Source: Saccoglossus kowalevskii | Taxonomy: Eukaryota; Hemichordata; Enteropneusta; Harrimaniidae | NCBI RefSeq assembly: GCF_000003605.2 | Contig: NW_003156752.1 | Span: 23,778-54,461, forward strand | DNA: 30,684 nt | Direction: 5' to 3' | Part shown: positions 1 through 10,561 of the stretch, in pieces | How the letters are laid out: the number at the start of each line of letters is the position of its first letter | Numbering within the stretch: position 1 is the stretch's first letter | Notes under the pieces: model-generated | What the model was told of the DNA's origin: nothing | Seen by the model: only the letters and a program-made list of their open reading frames with translations | Databases searched by the model: none | Position numbers and translations under genes: made by a program

Positions 1-410
1 ATCTTAGCAACATAGAACATTCTATGACGCAGCTCCACCCCTGAGAATACAGTGGTGCGCGTCTTAGCAACATAGAACATTCTATGACGTAGCTCCACCC
101 TTGAGAATACAGTGGTGCGCATCTTAGCAACATAGAACATTCAATGACGTAGCTCCACCCCTGAGAATACAGTGGTGCGCGTCTTAGCAACATAGAACAT
201 TCTATGACGCAGCTCCACCCCTGAGAATACAGTGGTGCGCATCTTAGCAACATAGAACATTCTATGACGTAGCTCCACCCCTGAGAATACAGTGGTGCGC
301 ATCTTAGCAACATAGAACATTCTATGACGCAGCTCCACCCCTGAGAATACAGTGGTGCGCATCTTAGCAACATAGAACATTCTATAACGTAGCTCCACCC
401 CTGAGAATAA
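1..410. repeat. 60-bp minisatellite, 6 full units plus a partial
   Basis: Six units of exactly 60 bp stand head to tail, followed by a partial unit of about 50 bp that ends near 410. Each begins with (A/G)TCTTAGCAACATAGAACAT and ends with ACAGTGGTGCGC. Units differ at only a few positions (for example GACGC or GACGT, and ATC or GTC at the start), so the array is recently homogenised. The window starts inside it, so its true length is unknown. Because 60 is a multiple of 3, the minus strand has an open frame repeating a 20-residue block; I treat that frame as a by-product. Confidence 0.97.
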
Positions 411-1924
411 AAGGTAATGTTTCTCCAAATATGGTCAAACAGGGTCGGTATGATATGAAAATCCAAGCAACAATACCCAACTATAATCCAAACAATCAAT
501 GTCAAAAGGCAATATTTACAAATCCGAGAACACACAGGGAACACACAAACAAAACAAACAACACACTGTCAAATCGGTGAGAGAGATACATGGACCTCAA
601 GACACAAACCAAGAGGTGATGTCAGGTGTTTCGAAAAGAGTGAGCACATTTTGCTCCACATGTGGCACCCGCCATATATCTCTCTGAGTCATAATCGTGA
701 ATTTTAGGTCATCCTCATGCAAGACAATTGACATCCAGCACGTCTACTATTACCATCTGTTTCATAGAAACACGATACTAGTCCACCAGCTGATGATACT
801 TGCCATAGAACTTTTTAAATGACAAGATCAGTCTTTCTCTTATAAACCCTTGACTTAATAGTTTAAAACAGAGAAGACGATGTCGTTGTAAAAAATCAAA
901 ATACATACAACATGCTCTGCCATAACGGATAAGCTGAGATATGTAAACGCCATGAGCGGGGGAAACAGGTATATTGCTGTTAAGGTTTGGAAAATTGATG
1001 ATAGTGAAATTGAAATCGTCTCTTTTGTCATAAAGTCTGGTAGAAATATACACGACTCGCTCGTCGTGTTTCTCCCAGTGTTATGAGGCCGGGCAGTACG
1101 AGTTGTAGACAAATCATGTGAGTGCCGAAGCTATCGCTATTCTAATAGCGTCCTTTTAACGCAATTGGCAGACAATAAACGCAATAACTCGCATTCAAAG
1201 AAAATAATAGTGCCAAAAGTGATCCCCAATCAATACGTCAAATATCCATAAATTACCACGAGAGTGGTGATGACATTAGCGGTTATCACAGTGAGTCAAT
1301 TCACGACGCTGTTAAACACGATGGCATTATCGTCAGGGCAGGAAACGAGATCAAATCAATGTGTGGAAGGTGACAGGTGTTTTCACTTTCACAACACATT
1401 TTTATGCCCTTTTCTAAACTGCTTTTAACAAACTTTTTTTAATGCTTTTTTTATGTCACTGAATGTTACGTGAGTGTAGTATATAACACCATATACGGTG
1501 TATGTCGCTGTATCATATATTATTATACATCTGTCACTGTAACGCCATAAGTTGCAGCGTACCGGAATTTTGCGGAATTTTACGGGGTATTATCTTCCAC
1601 GGCATATTAGGGAATGCGAATTCCCAATATGGAATGATTACGCGAGTTTTCTAATAAATAAAAAAAGAAAACGTGGCTGCCACCAGGGTTTGACTGGACT
1701 CATTACAAAGAAGTTCGCTGAATCTGTTCTAAATGTTTGGATTTCGGCGTTCCTTTGACGTATCCTGCTGTGCGTCGGTGGATAGCTGTACTGTCTTCGT
1801 GCATACTTTGAGGTATCTCGTAATAACCACATAATATTATAATTTGGATGGCATTCTTCACGCAATCACTCTCTTGAGCCCACATTACAAGTTGTCGCAA
1901 GTGAGAAATTGCATGATATTCAAG
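411..1924. other. gene-free stretch, no recognised feature
   Basis: The open frames here are all short and overlap one another on both strands; none resembles a known protein. I see no TIR element or tandem array. The DNA is AT-rich with a few short homopolymer runs near 1430-1455. Confidence 0.6.
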
Positions 1925-2089
1925 TTAAAGGGAGAGAGTTGTCACCTGCGCACGCGCGGGAATTGAGTCCCAAGTGATGATAACAACTCACGCTAAAAAC
2001 GCAAAGGCTTATGGGCAGACGCATGTTTGTAAACAATGACACGCTATGGCCATCTGACGCATGCGCAGGTGACGACTCTTCCGCTTTAA
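1925..2089 (+). mobile_element. Family A TIR element (MITE-like), full-length copy
   Basis: A 165-bp element begins with TTAAAG and GTTGTCACCTGCGCACGCG and ends with the near-inverted GCGCAGGTGACGACTCTTCC and GCTTTAA. The inside is not symmetric and carries the family hallmarks TTGAGTCCCAAG, AACGCAAAGGCT and TGTTTGTAAACAATGACAC. It has no coding capacity, so it would be a non-autonomous element. TTAA stands at both ends and could be either the target duplication or the tip of the TIR. It is the same length as the copy at 10101, which lies in the opposite orientation. Confidence 0.85.
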
Positions 2090-3094
2090 GTAAAATGTCA
2101 AAGTAATTGTTAATGGCCCCGATATTATCTGACCATAACTAACATCATAACATAGAAACAGGTACTAGGGACACGCATTAATGTTAACGGGCAGTGGTTG
2201 CCACGCAGCGCGTGTTCGATTTTCATCTAAACAAACAATTATTTTTTCACGCGTTGTGTACGTCGCATATCAAAAAGGACGCGGAGCGACGACCCCACTC
2301 CCGTTTTTTAAAAATATATCTTGAATCATAATTGCTCAAAATATGTTTTCATCACTAGAAATAATTAAATCACTTGATTTGAAAAGACGGAGATTGATAC
2401 TAAAAAAACGATGTGGTTTATTGAAATAATTTACTCCTATATGATCTGTGCCGTCACTGTTAACAATCCTCGTTGTCATGGAGACGATCCTGGAATGCCA
2501 TCTTTCCTTGAATTGAATGATTTGAACAGAGTGAATACAAATACCGTGTTTGCTATACGGATAACTAACAAGGCGAAGGCGAGGTTTCTTTGTCAACATA
2601 ACAACTTGGTCACATTGAAACCACCAAGGGAAGTCATAACATTCTTTATGACAATAAAGGCCATAACGGAGAATTAAAAGGCAATATATAATGATAATAA
2701 GCGCATTAACTGATAATCAATAAAGAAATTTAGACGGATTAACGGAGAATAAGTGATTTCCCGTTCACTGCGAGATCTCGCGTAATGCGTGAAAGGCGCG
2801 GACCGAACGTCTTCCGCGAAAATCGAACGATTTAATTTGGATTTCTTTCTTCATAGCTCAATGTCGTAATGCCGAGCCTTAAGACGGGGATCTTGCGTTG
2901 AGATACTCTTACTTGGCAATCATCAAATGTGTATAACAAATTACTAAGCGCAGAAATACTCCTAAAATATCATCGCGTTTTTGTCGAATCCTAGGCAATG
3001 TTTTGATGCCACTACGACGCTATGACCTTTGGCTGTCTTTTTTTTACATTCGATTTCACGCAGCGAACAACGTTATAACTTAAACTTTCTGTAC
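2090..3094. other. gene-free stretch, no recognised feature
   Basis: There are only short overlapping open frames of about 90 residues or fewer without recognisable motifs. The segment 2760-2830 is locally CpG-rich. I see no element ends or tandem repeats. Confidence 0.55.
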
Positions 3095-3258
3095 GAGTAC
3101 CTGGAGTGAAAACATGACGCGAGAATCTTACGCGAGAACCTGGCTCGAAAACCTGACGCGAGAACCTGGCCCGTGAACCTGACGCGAGATCCTGGCCCGA
3201 GAACCTGACGCGACCTGACGCGAGAACCTGGCCCGAGAACCTGACGCAAGAACCTGAC
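3095..3258. repeat. 13-bp / 26-bp dimeric minisatellite
   Basis: About twelve units of 13 bp alternate between two types, GAGAACCTGACGC and GAGAACCTGGCCC, giving a 26-bp higher-order period. Early units are more diverged (for example GAGTACCTGGAGT) and one unit is shortened to 10 bp. A 90-residue minus-strand open frame crosses the array but reflects the repeat, not a protein family. Confidence 0.92.
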
Positions 3259-3619
3259 TTTCTTTTGAAATGCGTCACAATCACAAAATTATAATTGTCG
3301 TTGTAACGTTCAGTTCAACGTCTGTGGTAAACAAGAAAAGAAAAATACGTTTATCAGTTTGGTATTGCATGTTTTGTTAGTCCCCGTTCGAAGTGGGTCT
3401 ACCTGTATTTTGGACTTGCCTGCAACTGATTACATTCAAACTTCATACATACGTCATCCTTTCTTGAAATACATAGCAACGATGACCGAATAGTGGCCAT
3501 TTTTGTGATAAAATGTATCAAAACCAAGTATTTCTACAATTACAGATCTGGACCTCAGCCATTGGTTACAAAGCAACGTGAAGTGTCGGGAACTTAGCTC
3601 CAATGCTAATACTTCATAT

Positions 3620-3860
3620 ACAAACAACTCTGACCAATCAAGAAAACGGTGACGAGTTCATGACGTACCGGTAAAATATGTCAACGTCACTTCCTGCTTG
3701 ATCGCTCAGTTGCCTTTAATTGGTTGATTGCCCTAACACAAACAACTCTGACCAATTATATTCTAAAGAAAACGGCGACGAGTCCACACGTCCCCGTAGA
3801 ATATTTCAACGTCACTTCCTGCTTGACCGCTCTGTGGCCTTTGATTGGTTGATTACCTGA
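3620..3860. repeat. tandem duplication, two copies of about 120 bp
   Basis: Copy one is 3620-3737 and copy two 3738-3860. Both contain ACAAACAACTCTGACCAAT, GAAAACGG(T/C)GACGAGT, CAACGTCACTTCCTGCTTGA and TTGGTTGATT. A small indel (ATATTCTA) and scattered substitutions separate them. Each copy carries CCAAT-type boxes in both orientations. No open frame runs through it. Confidence 0.88.
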
Positions 3861-5298
3861 CACAAACGTCTTCATGAATAATACCGACTCGCAACTGAGG
3901 GTGAGTATTCACGTAGTAGTCGAGTACGCCACTTCTAATGAAAATCGTTATTACCATAGCAACTCATAGCAAGGTGAATTTCCTCAGTTGTCTTTCCCGA
4001 CACTACAAGAATGTAGGTCACACTACTAGTAGTATCACACGTTCACTTAGCTAATGAGATTACTCTGTGATGTTGCTCTATCGCCTCACGGTCTTTTAAG
4101 GCGATTAACTGTAGCTAATGTTTATGAGCACAGATCGACTCGGTTAACCAACCACAAAAAGAGAACTCTGCGTTGTCAAATTGTCCGCGACAAGTGTTGT
4201 AGCAATGATCAGAGCCGTTCTACGATAGTGGGTAGAGATAATAGAATATCGTCACTCTATATATAGCTTCAATTAAATTCATGAAAGAAAATGACTGAAA
4301 ATGCCTCGTGTTTCTTAACCTGATGTCCACTGAACCTGTTAGCCTCGCTCTGGTTTACAATCTGACTCCAAGATATGAGGGCGTCTGTTTTTATTTCTGC
4401 ATCATGTTTTTTAAATGTGTAGTAAGTTTAAGGTTTCTCTGATTTTTGACGTCATAGACTGGTAAATAAAGTTGATCGACACAGATTCACAGAATTATTA
4501 AAAATATACGAATAAACAAAAAGAATGGTATTTTGTTGTCACGTGCGGGCGATTGCCCGACCACCTGTAAAAACTGATATCCAAATGAGGAAAATTTCAA
4601 TACATCTAAATTGTATAGTTATGTAAAATAATTGTATTTATTATTATTTTTTTTACAAAACATTTTGGTGCCAGGCGATATTTCCGAACATCATTCGGGC
4701 GTTAAATGCAAGTGCATGTGCTAACCAATTTACCACGTGATTGGAAGCCAGGGCCAGCTGTACTTCTGATCGAACAGTCAGCTTCGTGTACATCTTCACT
4801 GATGCGAGGAGACACCATCGACTATTGTGCCGTCCTCGTTCAGGTTTCATTATGATTACAATTACTATGGAAGAGGATTAGCTATGCCAAGATTTATTTC
4901 AATCCCTCTTCCCTTTGTGTGCTGAATTTATAGATATGTATACATGTAGTGTTTCGTCATTATTATAATTCTATAAAAACATTTCACAACATGTCTGTTT
5001 GAAACGCACAGCACAGCAATGCTTTGTTGGTTTGGGAAATGTTGGCTGGGTAGCAAATTTGCGGAGTATAAACAAACAACCAACCAACCAACCAACCCAA
5101 AGAAGAATATTATGGTATCTGAACTAGTTGCATAATTATGAATGTTATCTGTGGGTTAAAATCTCAGAATTTACACGCCACGCTGCCTATTGCTTGAACA
5201 AACACAAACTGTTCGAATGAAGAAACACACAAATACGCTACGAAATAATTTCCAACACGGTATTTAGTTTGGTATAAAATGTTACATATATTTCGTTC
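3861..5298. other. gene-free stretch with a microsatellite and one TGACGTCA site
   Basis: I see no coding region. The stretch contains a perfect TGACGTCA palindrome at 4447-4454, T-rich DNA near 4640-4660 and the (AACC)n tract noted separately. Open frames of 65-70 residues look random. Confidence 0.55.
5078..5097. repeat. (AACC)n microsatellite
   Basis: Five tetranucleotide units in a row, preceded by the related AACAAAC. Simple repeat with no further context. Confidence 0.9.
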
Positions 5299-5603
5299 TT
5301 AGTGGGCGGTAGTTGTCGCGCCACGCATGCGCGAGATGTATGGGTCTCATATATACAAAGATGGCGACTTTGGCTGTTGCGTAGATCAACGAGTACAAAC
5401 TGAGACGTTACCAAACTTTAATAAGGTATTTTTTTAGGTGACTGGAAGGTATCGAAGTCACCGGCGGCAATTAGTGCAAGATGCGCCCAGGTCAAACCTC
5501 TTACTCATACTCTTCCATAGAAGAGCGCATTGGATTGTGGGAAAATCAATGTTTATCAACACAAATGTCGCACATGCGCAGCGCGACGACTACCGCCCTT
5601 TAA
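5299..5603 (+). mobile_element. Family B TIR element (MITE-like)
   Basis: The left end reads TTAGTGGGCGGTAGTTGTCG followed by CGCCACGCATGCGCG. The right end reads CGCACATGCGCAGCGCGACG followed by ACTACCGCCCTTTAA. These are inverted copies over about 35 bp, with the left tip mutated. The 305-bp element contains AAGATGGCGAC and no transposase. The left end matches the end at 7500 (shared GGGCG, TCGTCGCGCC or TTGTCGCGCC, then ATGGG and CTCATA). The minus-strand residue pattern RDDHRPL in open frames near family B ends comes from this TIR and is not a protein. Confidence 0.85.
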
Positions 5604-7416
5604 CCAATCCTGTGATAAGTCAAATAATGTATTCGTTTTTTAGATTATGCGTCAATCACTTGGAAGCTTAGCCCTTCGTTTTATGACGCATATTTTACAC
5701 AACTTGCCGATATTATATCACATGACTAGTTTTGTTCGTTACGGTTTTGAATTATCAATTGGATGTGTAAATCTAGGGATGCACGTGAGTCGCAAAACAA
5801 TGACATAATCGATTGATTGGTCATCACCAACAGGTGACGTAAAACGGTATTCTATGCAGTAGAGAACAGAAATCTGATTTTATAAGCATTTTATAAATAT
5901 ACATGTTTCCAAATCAAAATGGCTGAATAAATTCCAATTAACCAATCCAGAATTCTTTTTCGTGACATCATCGTGAGTTTTCAATTAGTATTAATAAGTT
6001 AGGTCACTTTATGCAATCAGTAAGCGCACACATTATGGGCGTAGACAATATTGAGCCTTTCAGCCAATCACTATCAAGTATTTGCATAATAGCTGTCCTA
6101 CTGTTTCTGTTACAACTGGTTTAAGATCAAAGGATTATCATTTAATCGGTAATTATAATGTTTGCTTGTTAATCTAGCAGAAACAAAATTGTCTACAGAT
6201 AAGGCGAATTAACGGACGTACTTCGGGAGCCTTTGGGAATATTCGCAAACCGTCGGACCAAAGGTCATTGTTTAACATTACATCGCCCGGCCGAAAACGT
6301 ATGTACGCGTTCGCGAAGACGAAGTCTTTTACCTCCATGCTATACCGAAGTGCTTTGGTAATAGACACTGCCCGATCCGCGAGTTCGAATTAGACGTTAT
6401 ACTACATGTGTCTACCTCCACGTCTGCTGCCTGATGGTATTTTACCAAGTATCACTAAAACTCGTGTTGTTATCGACACACCCTATATCTATTACCGACA
6501 TAGATTGGATTATAATTTCAAGTGATACTTACAGCCTTACATCTGCGTCTGACTAAATTCGAAACAAGTATACCCAGTCTGTCTCACATAATTCTAAGCT
6601 GAACTGGCTACGAATTGATTCTTTTAGTGGACTCAGGTTCTGTCCGCTTAACAAGGTTGGACCATCGATTGATGATTGTAATTACATGTACTGTGGGAGT
6701 ATGTCACGTGACAGAAGCGCTTGTTGACGGCAAATGCGTATCATACGAGCTTATCGACTTTAACACAACGCAACCATCCTAATGTTAAACATTGTTAAAT
6801 AAATAAAATAATATTATGTTAAAATTTCAATTTTTTCCCAAACAAAAGTTACGTAACGATCACTCATGTCTTCTCGACCATTAGCAATCATGGGGGTAGC
6901 CGGAATAGCGACCAAACCAGAGCATTTTTTCGCGGTCTCTTGTCTTTTGATTTTTTTTATCTATTATTATTATATTTTTTTTTGCATTTGCCAATATATT
7001 GTTTCTGCTTCACCATGCATGCACTTTCCGTGGCCTCCAGCTGGTACTTCGATAAAGGTGTGTGTATACCAGTATATAGAGTTAGTGCGCATGCGTTCTA
7101 TGTGATTGTGTTTATACTACAGTAAACAATACTACCACCCGTTGAAGAACACTACTCTATAAGGCGAGAATTCACGCAATTCAATTGTACAGAAACGCTT
7201 AGAATAGTAAGACTCTTAGTGATGTTATTAGATTTTTTTGCTAGACGATATAAAACACCAAAGGTAAAGAGTTCGAACTGTGATCTTAATCTCGATTACT
7301 GAGTAATGTGTAACATGCAATGACCTGCAAAGGAGCGCGGATTTGCATGTTACACAGTTACTGACTGCCACCATACAACACGAAGCGCGAGAGTAATTTT
7401 GAAGGTTGGTGGTCGT
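5604..7416. other. gene-free stretch, no recognised feature
   Basis: The open frames are short (64-79 residues) and unrecognised. A CACGTG inside GTCACGTGAC lies at 6704-6713. No tandem repeat or element end was found. Confidence 0.5.
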
Positions 7417-7520
7417 CATGTGTTTTGCGCGTGCGCAGTGTCTGGGTGACAAGAACCTGTCGTTCACACTGGATAACAAAAATAACGAAGTTGTACTGGT
7501 ATTTAAAGGGCGATGGTCGT
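7417..7520 (+). repeat. 104-bp dispersed repeat, copy 1, ending in a family B TIR
   Basis: This segment aligns without gaps to 15969-16072, with 98 of 104 bases identical. It contains TTTTGCGCGTGCGCAGTGTC, CGTTCACACTGGATAAC and the 13-bp end TATTTAAAGGGCG. Homology with copy 2 begins abruptly at CA(T/C)GTG, which suggests a real element boundary. Confidence 0.9.
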
Positions 7521-7570
7521 CGCGCCGCTTCCTGTTCGATATGGGACTCATAGAGTACACAACGCGTGTA
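7500..7570 (+). mobile_element. Family B element, left end only
   Basis: TATTTAAAGGGCGATGGTCG, then TCGCGCCGC, then GATATGGGACTCATA resembles the left end of the complete element at 5299. No matching inverted end (CGCCCTTTAA) was found downstream to 8.5 kb, so this is a truncated or solo end. The right boundary given is where similarity fades. Confidence 0.6.
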
Positions 7571-8519
7571 AAATACATGTGAATAAATAAGTGGAGGAAG
7601 TGTGGAAAAAAACTTTATAGCCTAAGAATTTGAAAATGGTACACTTCTAGTCAGTGGGCGGCGCCATTTTGTTTGTTGTTTCACTAATTTCGCGAACTGA
7701 GACAGTTCATTCATGATAAAACATCTAAGGTTGTTGTTCATTGATAAAGCAGTAGTTTTCTGGCAACGGAGTGAAAATAGTTCTTTAAATGTTTTTTTCG
7801 TTCGCCATCTCCAATCACGCTCAACGAGTGAAATAATAACAACAGTAATAACGTTCTATGAGTACGACAGTTCTTCTGCCCGTTCACCTACCACACATTA
7901 GTTTATTCTTTCAAAATCTGTTATTTTGGTAACCATGTCGTTCATTGAATGACAGACTGAATGAATGAATTTCCGCGTGCGTTGACCGGTGTTCAAATTG
8001 CAGAAACCTTCCGCTGATTATTGTGATCACAGTGAATAATGATAAAATCAGTTAGCTTGGTAATAAAGCACTGGAGCTTAGTCTGTTGTGGTGTCCAATC
8101 ACCAAATCTAACCAACGTCTAATTGTAGTAATCACTGAAAGCCACTTCACTTGAATATAGAAGTTCTGCTGGAGGAGATTTCTCATCAGCTGTACAAAAA
8201 AAACTAAAGCTATTACGATGTTCTGCGATGGTTAGAGGTCAGTCAGAGGTTTCCCACAGATCATACACAAATTCACAAAAATCAAAAATTCACAAAATCT
8301 GCACTTTCTTTCAGAAAATTGGCGCACAAATGGCCAAATTTTTTGAGTATTTGTTAGATCAACGAAATGCTGAGAAAAGTAATTCCTCAAATGAGATTGT
8401 CATGATGGTTCCCAGACTGTGGTTTATATTTGAATAATAACACATGCTTGTGAGGGTAATATCACAATTTGTTGCCTGCCCAAGGCATGGTGGTCATGAC
8501 CATAATATTGATGATGCCC
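7571..8519. other. gene-free stretch, no recognised feature
   Basis: Open frames are 62-69 residues and unrecognised. The GGCGCCATTTTG motif at 7660-7671 resembles a reverse YY1-type site, but nothing next to it supports a promoter. Confidence 0.5.
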
Positions 8520-9080
8520 TCGCTTCCGGCTCTAAGTACGGGTAAAGTCTGATCCGATTTTAAGACGCAGTCCAGACCCTTAGCACGGGCTAACGAAGTG
8601 TTCGCGAACGCTTAGCCCAGGGCTAAGCGCCCTCTGTGGCGACCTTTGGGTGTGAATATTTTGCACGTGATCAAATACTAATATATGCAACTTTCTCATT
8701 TCCAAAATGGCAACCGAGATCAGTGTATACGAAACTTCCTTCCCTTGCAAGAGCGACGAAGAGACAAAAGCTTTACTGAGTATATGGATAGACAGCGAAA
8801 TCTTGAGAAAATAGAAGGATTTTTCGTAAACAGCGGCTAAACAAAGGTCACCGACTGGTGGCGCCCGTGCGTGGGCGTGGGCGCCAGTGCGTGGGCGACA
8901 TTGGGTCCAGCCGAAATGCAAATATGTGAGATAAGCCTAAATCAGGTTAAATCTTAGCCCCTACTTCGTGTTATTTAAGCTTTACCCCATGATCGTTTGT
9001 CAATGTTGGTTCGCAAACATTGGTTCTGGTTAGCTCTTAGCACCTTCTTACTATGGACTGCGCTAATCTCGGGCATTCGG
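8520..9080. mobile_element. probable transposon remnant with imperfect inverted ends
   Basis: The left part carries GGGTAAAG, ACGCAGTCCA, CTTAGCACGGGCTAAC and TGTTCGCGAACG. The right part carries, in inverted order, TGGTTCGCAAACA, GTTAGCTCTTAGCACC and GGACTGCGC. The pairing is imperfect and gapped, so this is an old element, and the boundaries are approximate. A decayed Myb/SANT-like coding fragment lies inside, which supports a transposon origin. Confidence 0.5.
8707..8846 (+). pseudogene. decayed Myb/SANT-like DNA-binding domain fragment
   Basis: An ATG at 8707 opens 35 codons. They include the stretch SDEETKALLSIWIDSEILRK before a stop at 8812. This resembles the start of the Myb/SANT-like trihelix domain (Myb_DNA-bind_4 type), in which an acidic DEE, ALL.IW and a following EI mark helix 1. 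A one-base shift after the stop continues with residues IEGFFVNSG, matching the expected continuation of the domain, and then meets another stop. The domain's later helices are missing. Such domains occur in accessory proteins of Harbinger-type transposons and in domesticated host genes. With a frameshift and stops within 50 codons, this is a dead fragment. The match is from memory and by eye. Confidence 0.55.
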
Positions 9081-9112
9081 TAATATTTGGAGCATGTTTG
9101 GAAGCGATAGAG

Positions 9113-9146
9113 CACAGTCCCTCTATTCCTCTATAGAGGGACTGTG
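9113..9146. repeat. perfect 14-bp hairpin
   Basis: CACAGTCCCTCTAT (9113-9126) and its exact reverse complement ATAGAGGGACTGTG (9133-9146) flank the six-base loop TCCTCT. It sits where the missing left half of the adjacent family A copy would be expected. Confidence 0.9.
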
Positions 9147-9165
9147 GATAGACGAACTGCACACA

Positions 9166-9262
9166 CAAGCGTCTACCCATGAGCCTTTGCGTTTTAGCGT
9201 GCGTTGTTATCGTCGATTGGGACTCAATTCTCGCGCGTGCGCATGTTACCCCTCCACTTTAA
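9166..9262 (-). mobile_element. Family A TIR element, truncated copy
   Basis: CTACCCATGAGCCTTTGCG, TGTTATCGTCG, TTGGGACTCAATTCTCGCGC and the end CTCCACTTTAA match the right two-thirds of the copy at 10101. The first third, including one TIR, is absent. The orientation is opposite to the copy at 1925. Confidence 0.82.
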
Positions 9263-9505
9263 TCGATATTCTCGGGCGTCAACCATGAAAATAAAGACCG
9301 AAAACTCTCAGAAACGGTACTTTTGGATAGTTGTCGAGACTGTCTTGAACTGGGTAACTTGATTACCCCTACAACATATACAAATTTGATTAGTCACGAT
9401 TACTTCAAAGTTGAGGTTGTGCTGTTTTCTTGACTTTAGCTGTTTCATTGGTTCTTCGACCGGCGTTCCACAGCAGCTCGCACAGAGCCCATAGAAATGC
9501 ATGGT

Positions 9506-9566
9506 ACAGTGGTGCGCGTCTTAGCAACGTGGAACGTTCTGTGACATAGCTCCGTCTCCGAGAATA
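9506..9566 (+). repeat. solo copy of the 60-bp minisatellite unit
   Basis: ACAGTGGTGCGCGTCTTAGC, then AACGTGGAACGTTCTGTGAC, then ATAGCTCCGTCTCCGAGAATA aligns along its whole length with the unit tandemly repeated at 1-410, with about ten differences. It stands alone. The leading CAGTGGTG could be a hAT-type terminus, so the unit may be a transposon end or a short dispersed element. Confidence 0.85.
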
Positions 9567-10100
9567 GTTGAATTGAGTTATATCTGGGTTACAATGGATG
9601 ACATGATGCAAATGAACACATCGCAAATCCGCCGCGTGCAGTACGAGGGATATTTAGATTCACGATGTAGCGTACGTAAGTTCATAAAATATCGCCTTAT
9701 TTGGGCAACGATCTGACACCCTTTCCATCCAACGTCGCAATTCCACCGATTAGACGATCACGTGACAGGGATATCACACATCGAGTGACGGGAGGTGTTA
9801 CTACACGTCAAATATTGTGATTTGACGCATCACCAAACGATTAAATCAGTCGTCTGCACCTTGACACTTGTCACACAACCTTCGAGCGTATTGATATAGT
9901 GTTAGACAGAGCTCGCGGCGGTAACGGGCGAGGTTATTGGCCCGTTTTAAAAACGGATATTTACGTTTTTATCTCCCCTTTATAACCGGTATATATGAAT
10001 CTCGCTGTTAAGGTACTTTATTGCAGTAATGAGTTGACCATTAGAAACTCTGGGGGCGATGACAGAATTGGAAAAAATGCACAGCAAACATTCAATCTGA
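9567..10100. other. gene-free stretch, no recognised feature
   Basis: There are no convincing open frames. A palindromic ATCACGTGA lies at 9758-9766. I saw no repeats. Confidence 0.5.
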
Positions 10101-10265
10101 TTAAAGCAGGGGAGTCGTCGCCTGCTCATGCGTCAGATTGCCATAGTGTGTCATTGTTTACAGACAAGCCTCTACCCATGAGCCTTTGCGTTTTTCGCGT
10201 GTGTTGTTATCGTCGCTTGGGACACAATTCCCGCGCGTGCGCAGGTGACGACCCTCCCGCTTTAA
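10101..10265 (-). mobile_element. Family A TIR element, full-length copy
   Basis: The 165-bp copy starts TTAAAGCAGGGGAGTCGTCG and ends GCGCAGGTGACGACCCTCCC followed by GCTTTAA. Its interior is the reverse complement of the copy at 1925, with CATTGTTTACA, ATGAGCCTTTGCGTTTT and TTATCGTCGCTTGGGA. Equal length and intact ends make it a good reference for the family. Confidence 0.88.
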
Positions 10266-10503
10266 TAACAGAACTCCGCGCCTCTAAATTCTGGAATAAA
10301 AAATAATCCACAAAATAAGGAATTTCTTTATGGGCCTCCGTAAACAATTTCTAAAAGTGTTTCATATTGTCTCATTCGATGTGCACTATATACGGGTTTC
10401 AGTGTCACGTGGCATTGTGTCAGGGATATCATCGTATCCGCCATCTTGTTCATTCCACTTCATAGCTTGTCGTGTTATGATCCATGGAATAGTTAACAAA
10501 TAA

Positions 10504-10521
10504 TTATCGATATATCGATAA
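10504..10521. promoter_or_regulatory. 18-bp perfect palindrome with two TATCGATA sites
   Basis: TTATCGATATATCGATAA is its own reverse complement and contains TATCGATA twice, overlapping by two bases. TATCGATA is the DRE core bound by DREF (a BED-finger protein) in flies. About 60 bp upstream is CCGCCATCTTG, a reverse YY1-like motif. No gene start is visible nearby, so a regulatory role is unproven; it could equally be a target-site or structural palindrome. Confidence 0.35.
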
Positions 10522-10561
10522 CCACGACTCAAAAATATCGCTATTAACCAAAATTGACGGA

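Noticed and set aside
141-428. Minus-strand 95-residue open frame with a repeated 20-residue block
   Set aside because: It is the translation of the 60-bp minisatellite; the period is a multiple of 3, so an open frame is expected without coding.
3472-4010. Possible inverted repeat around the tandem duplication (AGTGTCGGGAA and TTCCCGACACT)
   Set aside because: Only about 11 bp pair convincingly and the surrounding sequence does not extend the match.
6380-6400. GAGTTCGAATTAG, resembling a tRNA B box
   Set aside because: It lacks the GGTTCRANNCC pattern, a matching A box and a cloverleaf. No tRNA was found anywhere in the window.
7228-7578. 116-residue minus-strand open frame containing RRDDHRPL
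   Set aside because: The motif is the translation of the family B TIR and the rest resembles no protein; it spans the border of a dispersed repeat.
8580-8921. 113-residue minus-strand open frame
   Set aside because: It lies antisense to the Myb/SANT-like fragment and is its shadow.
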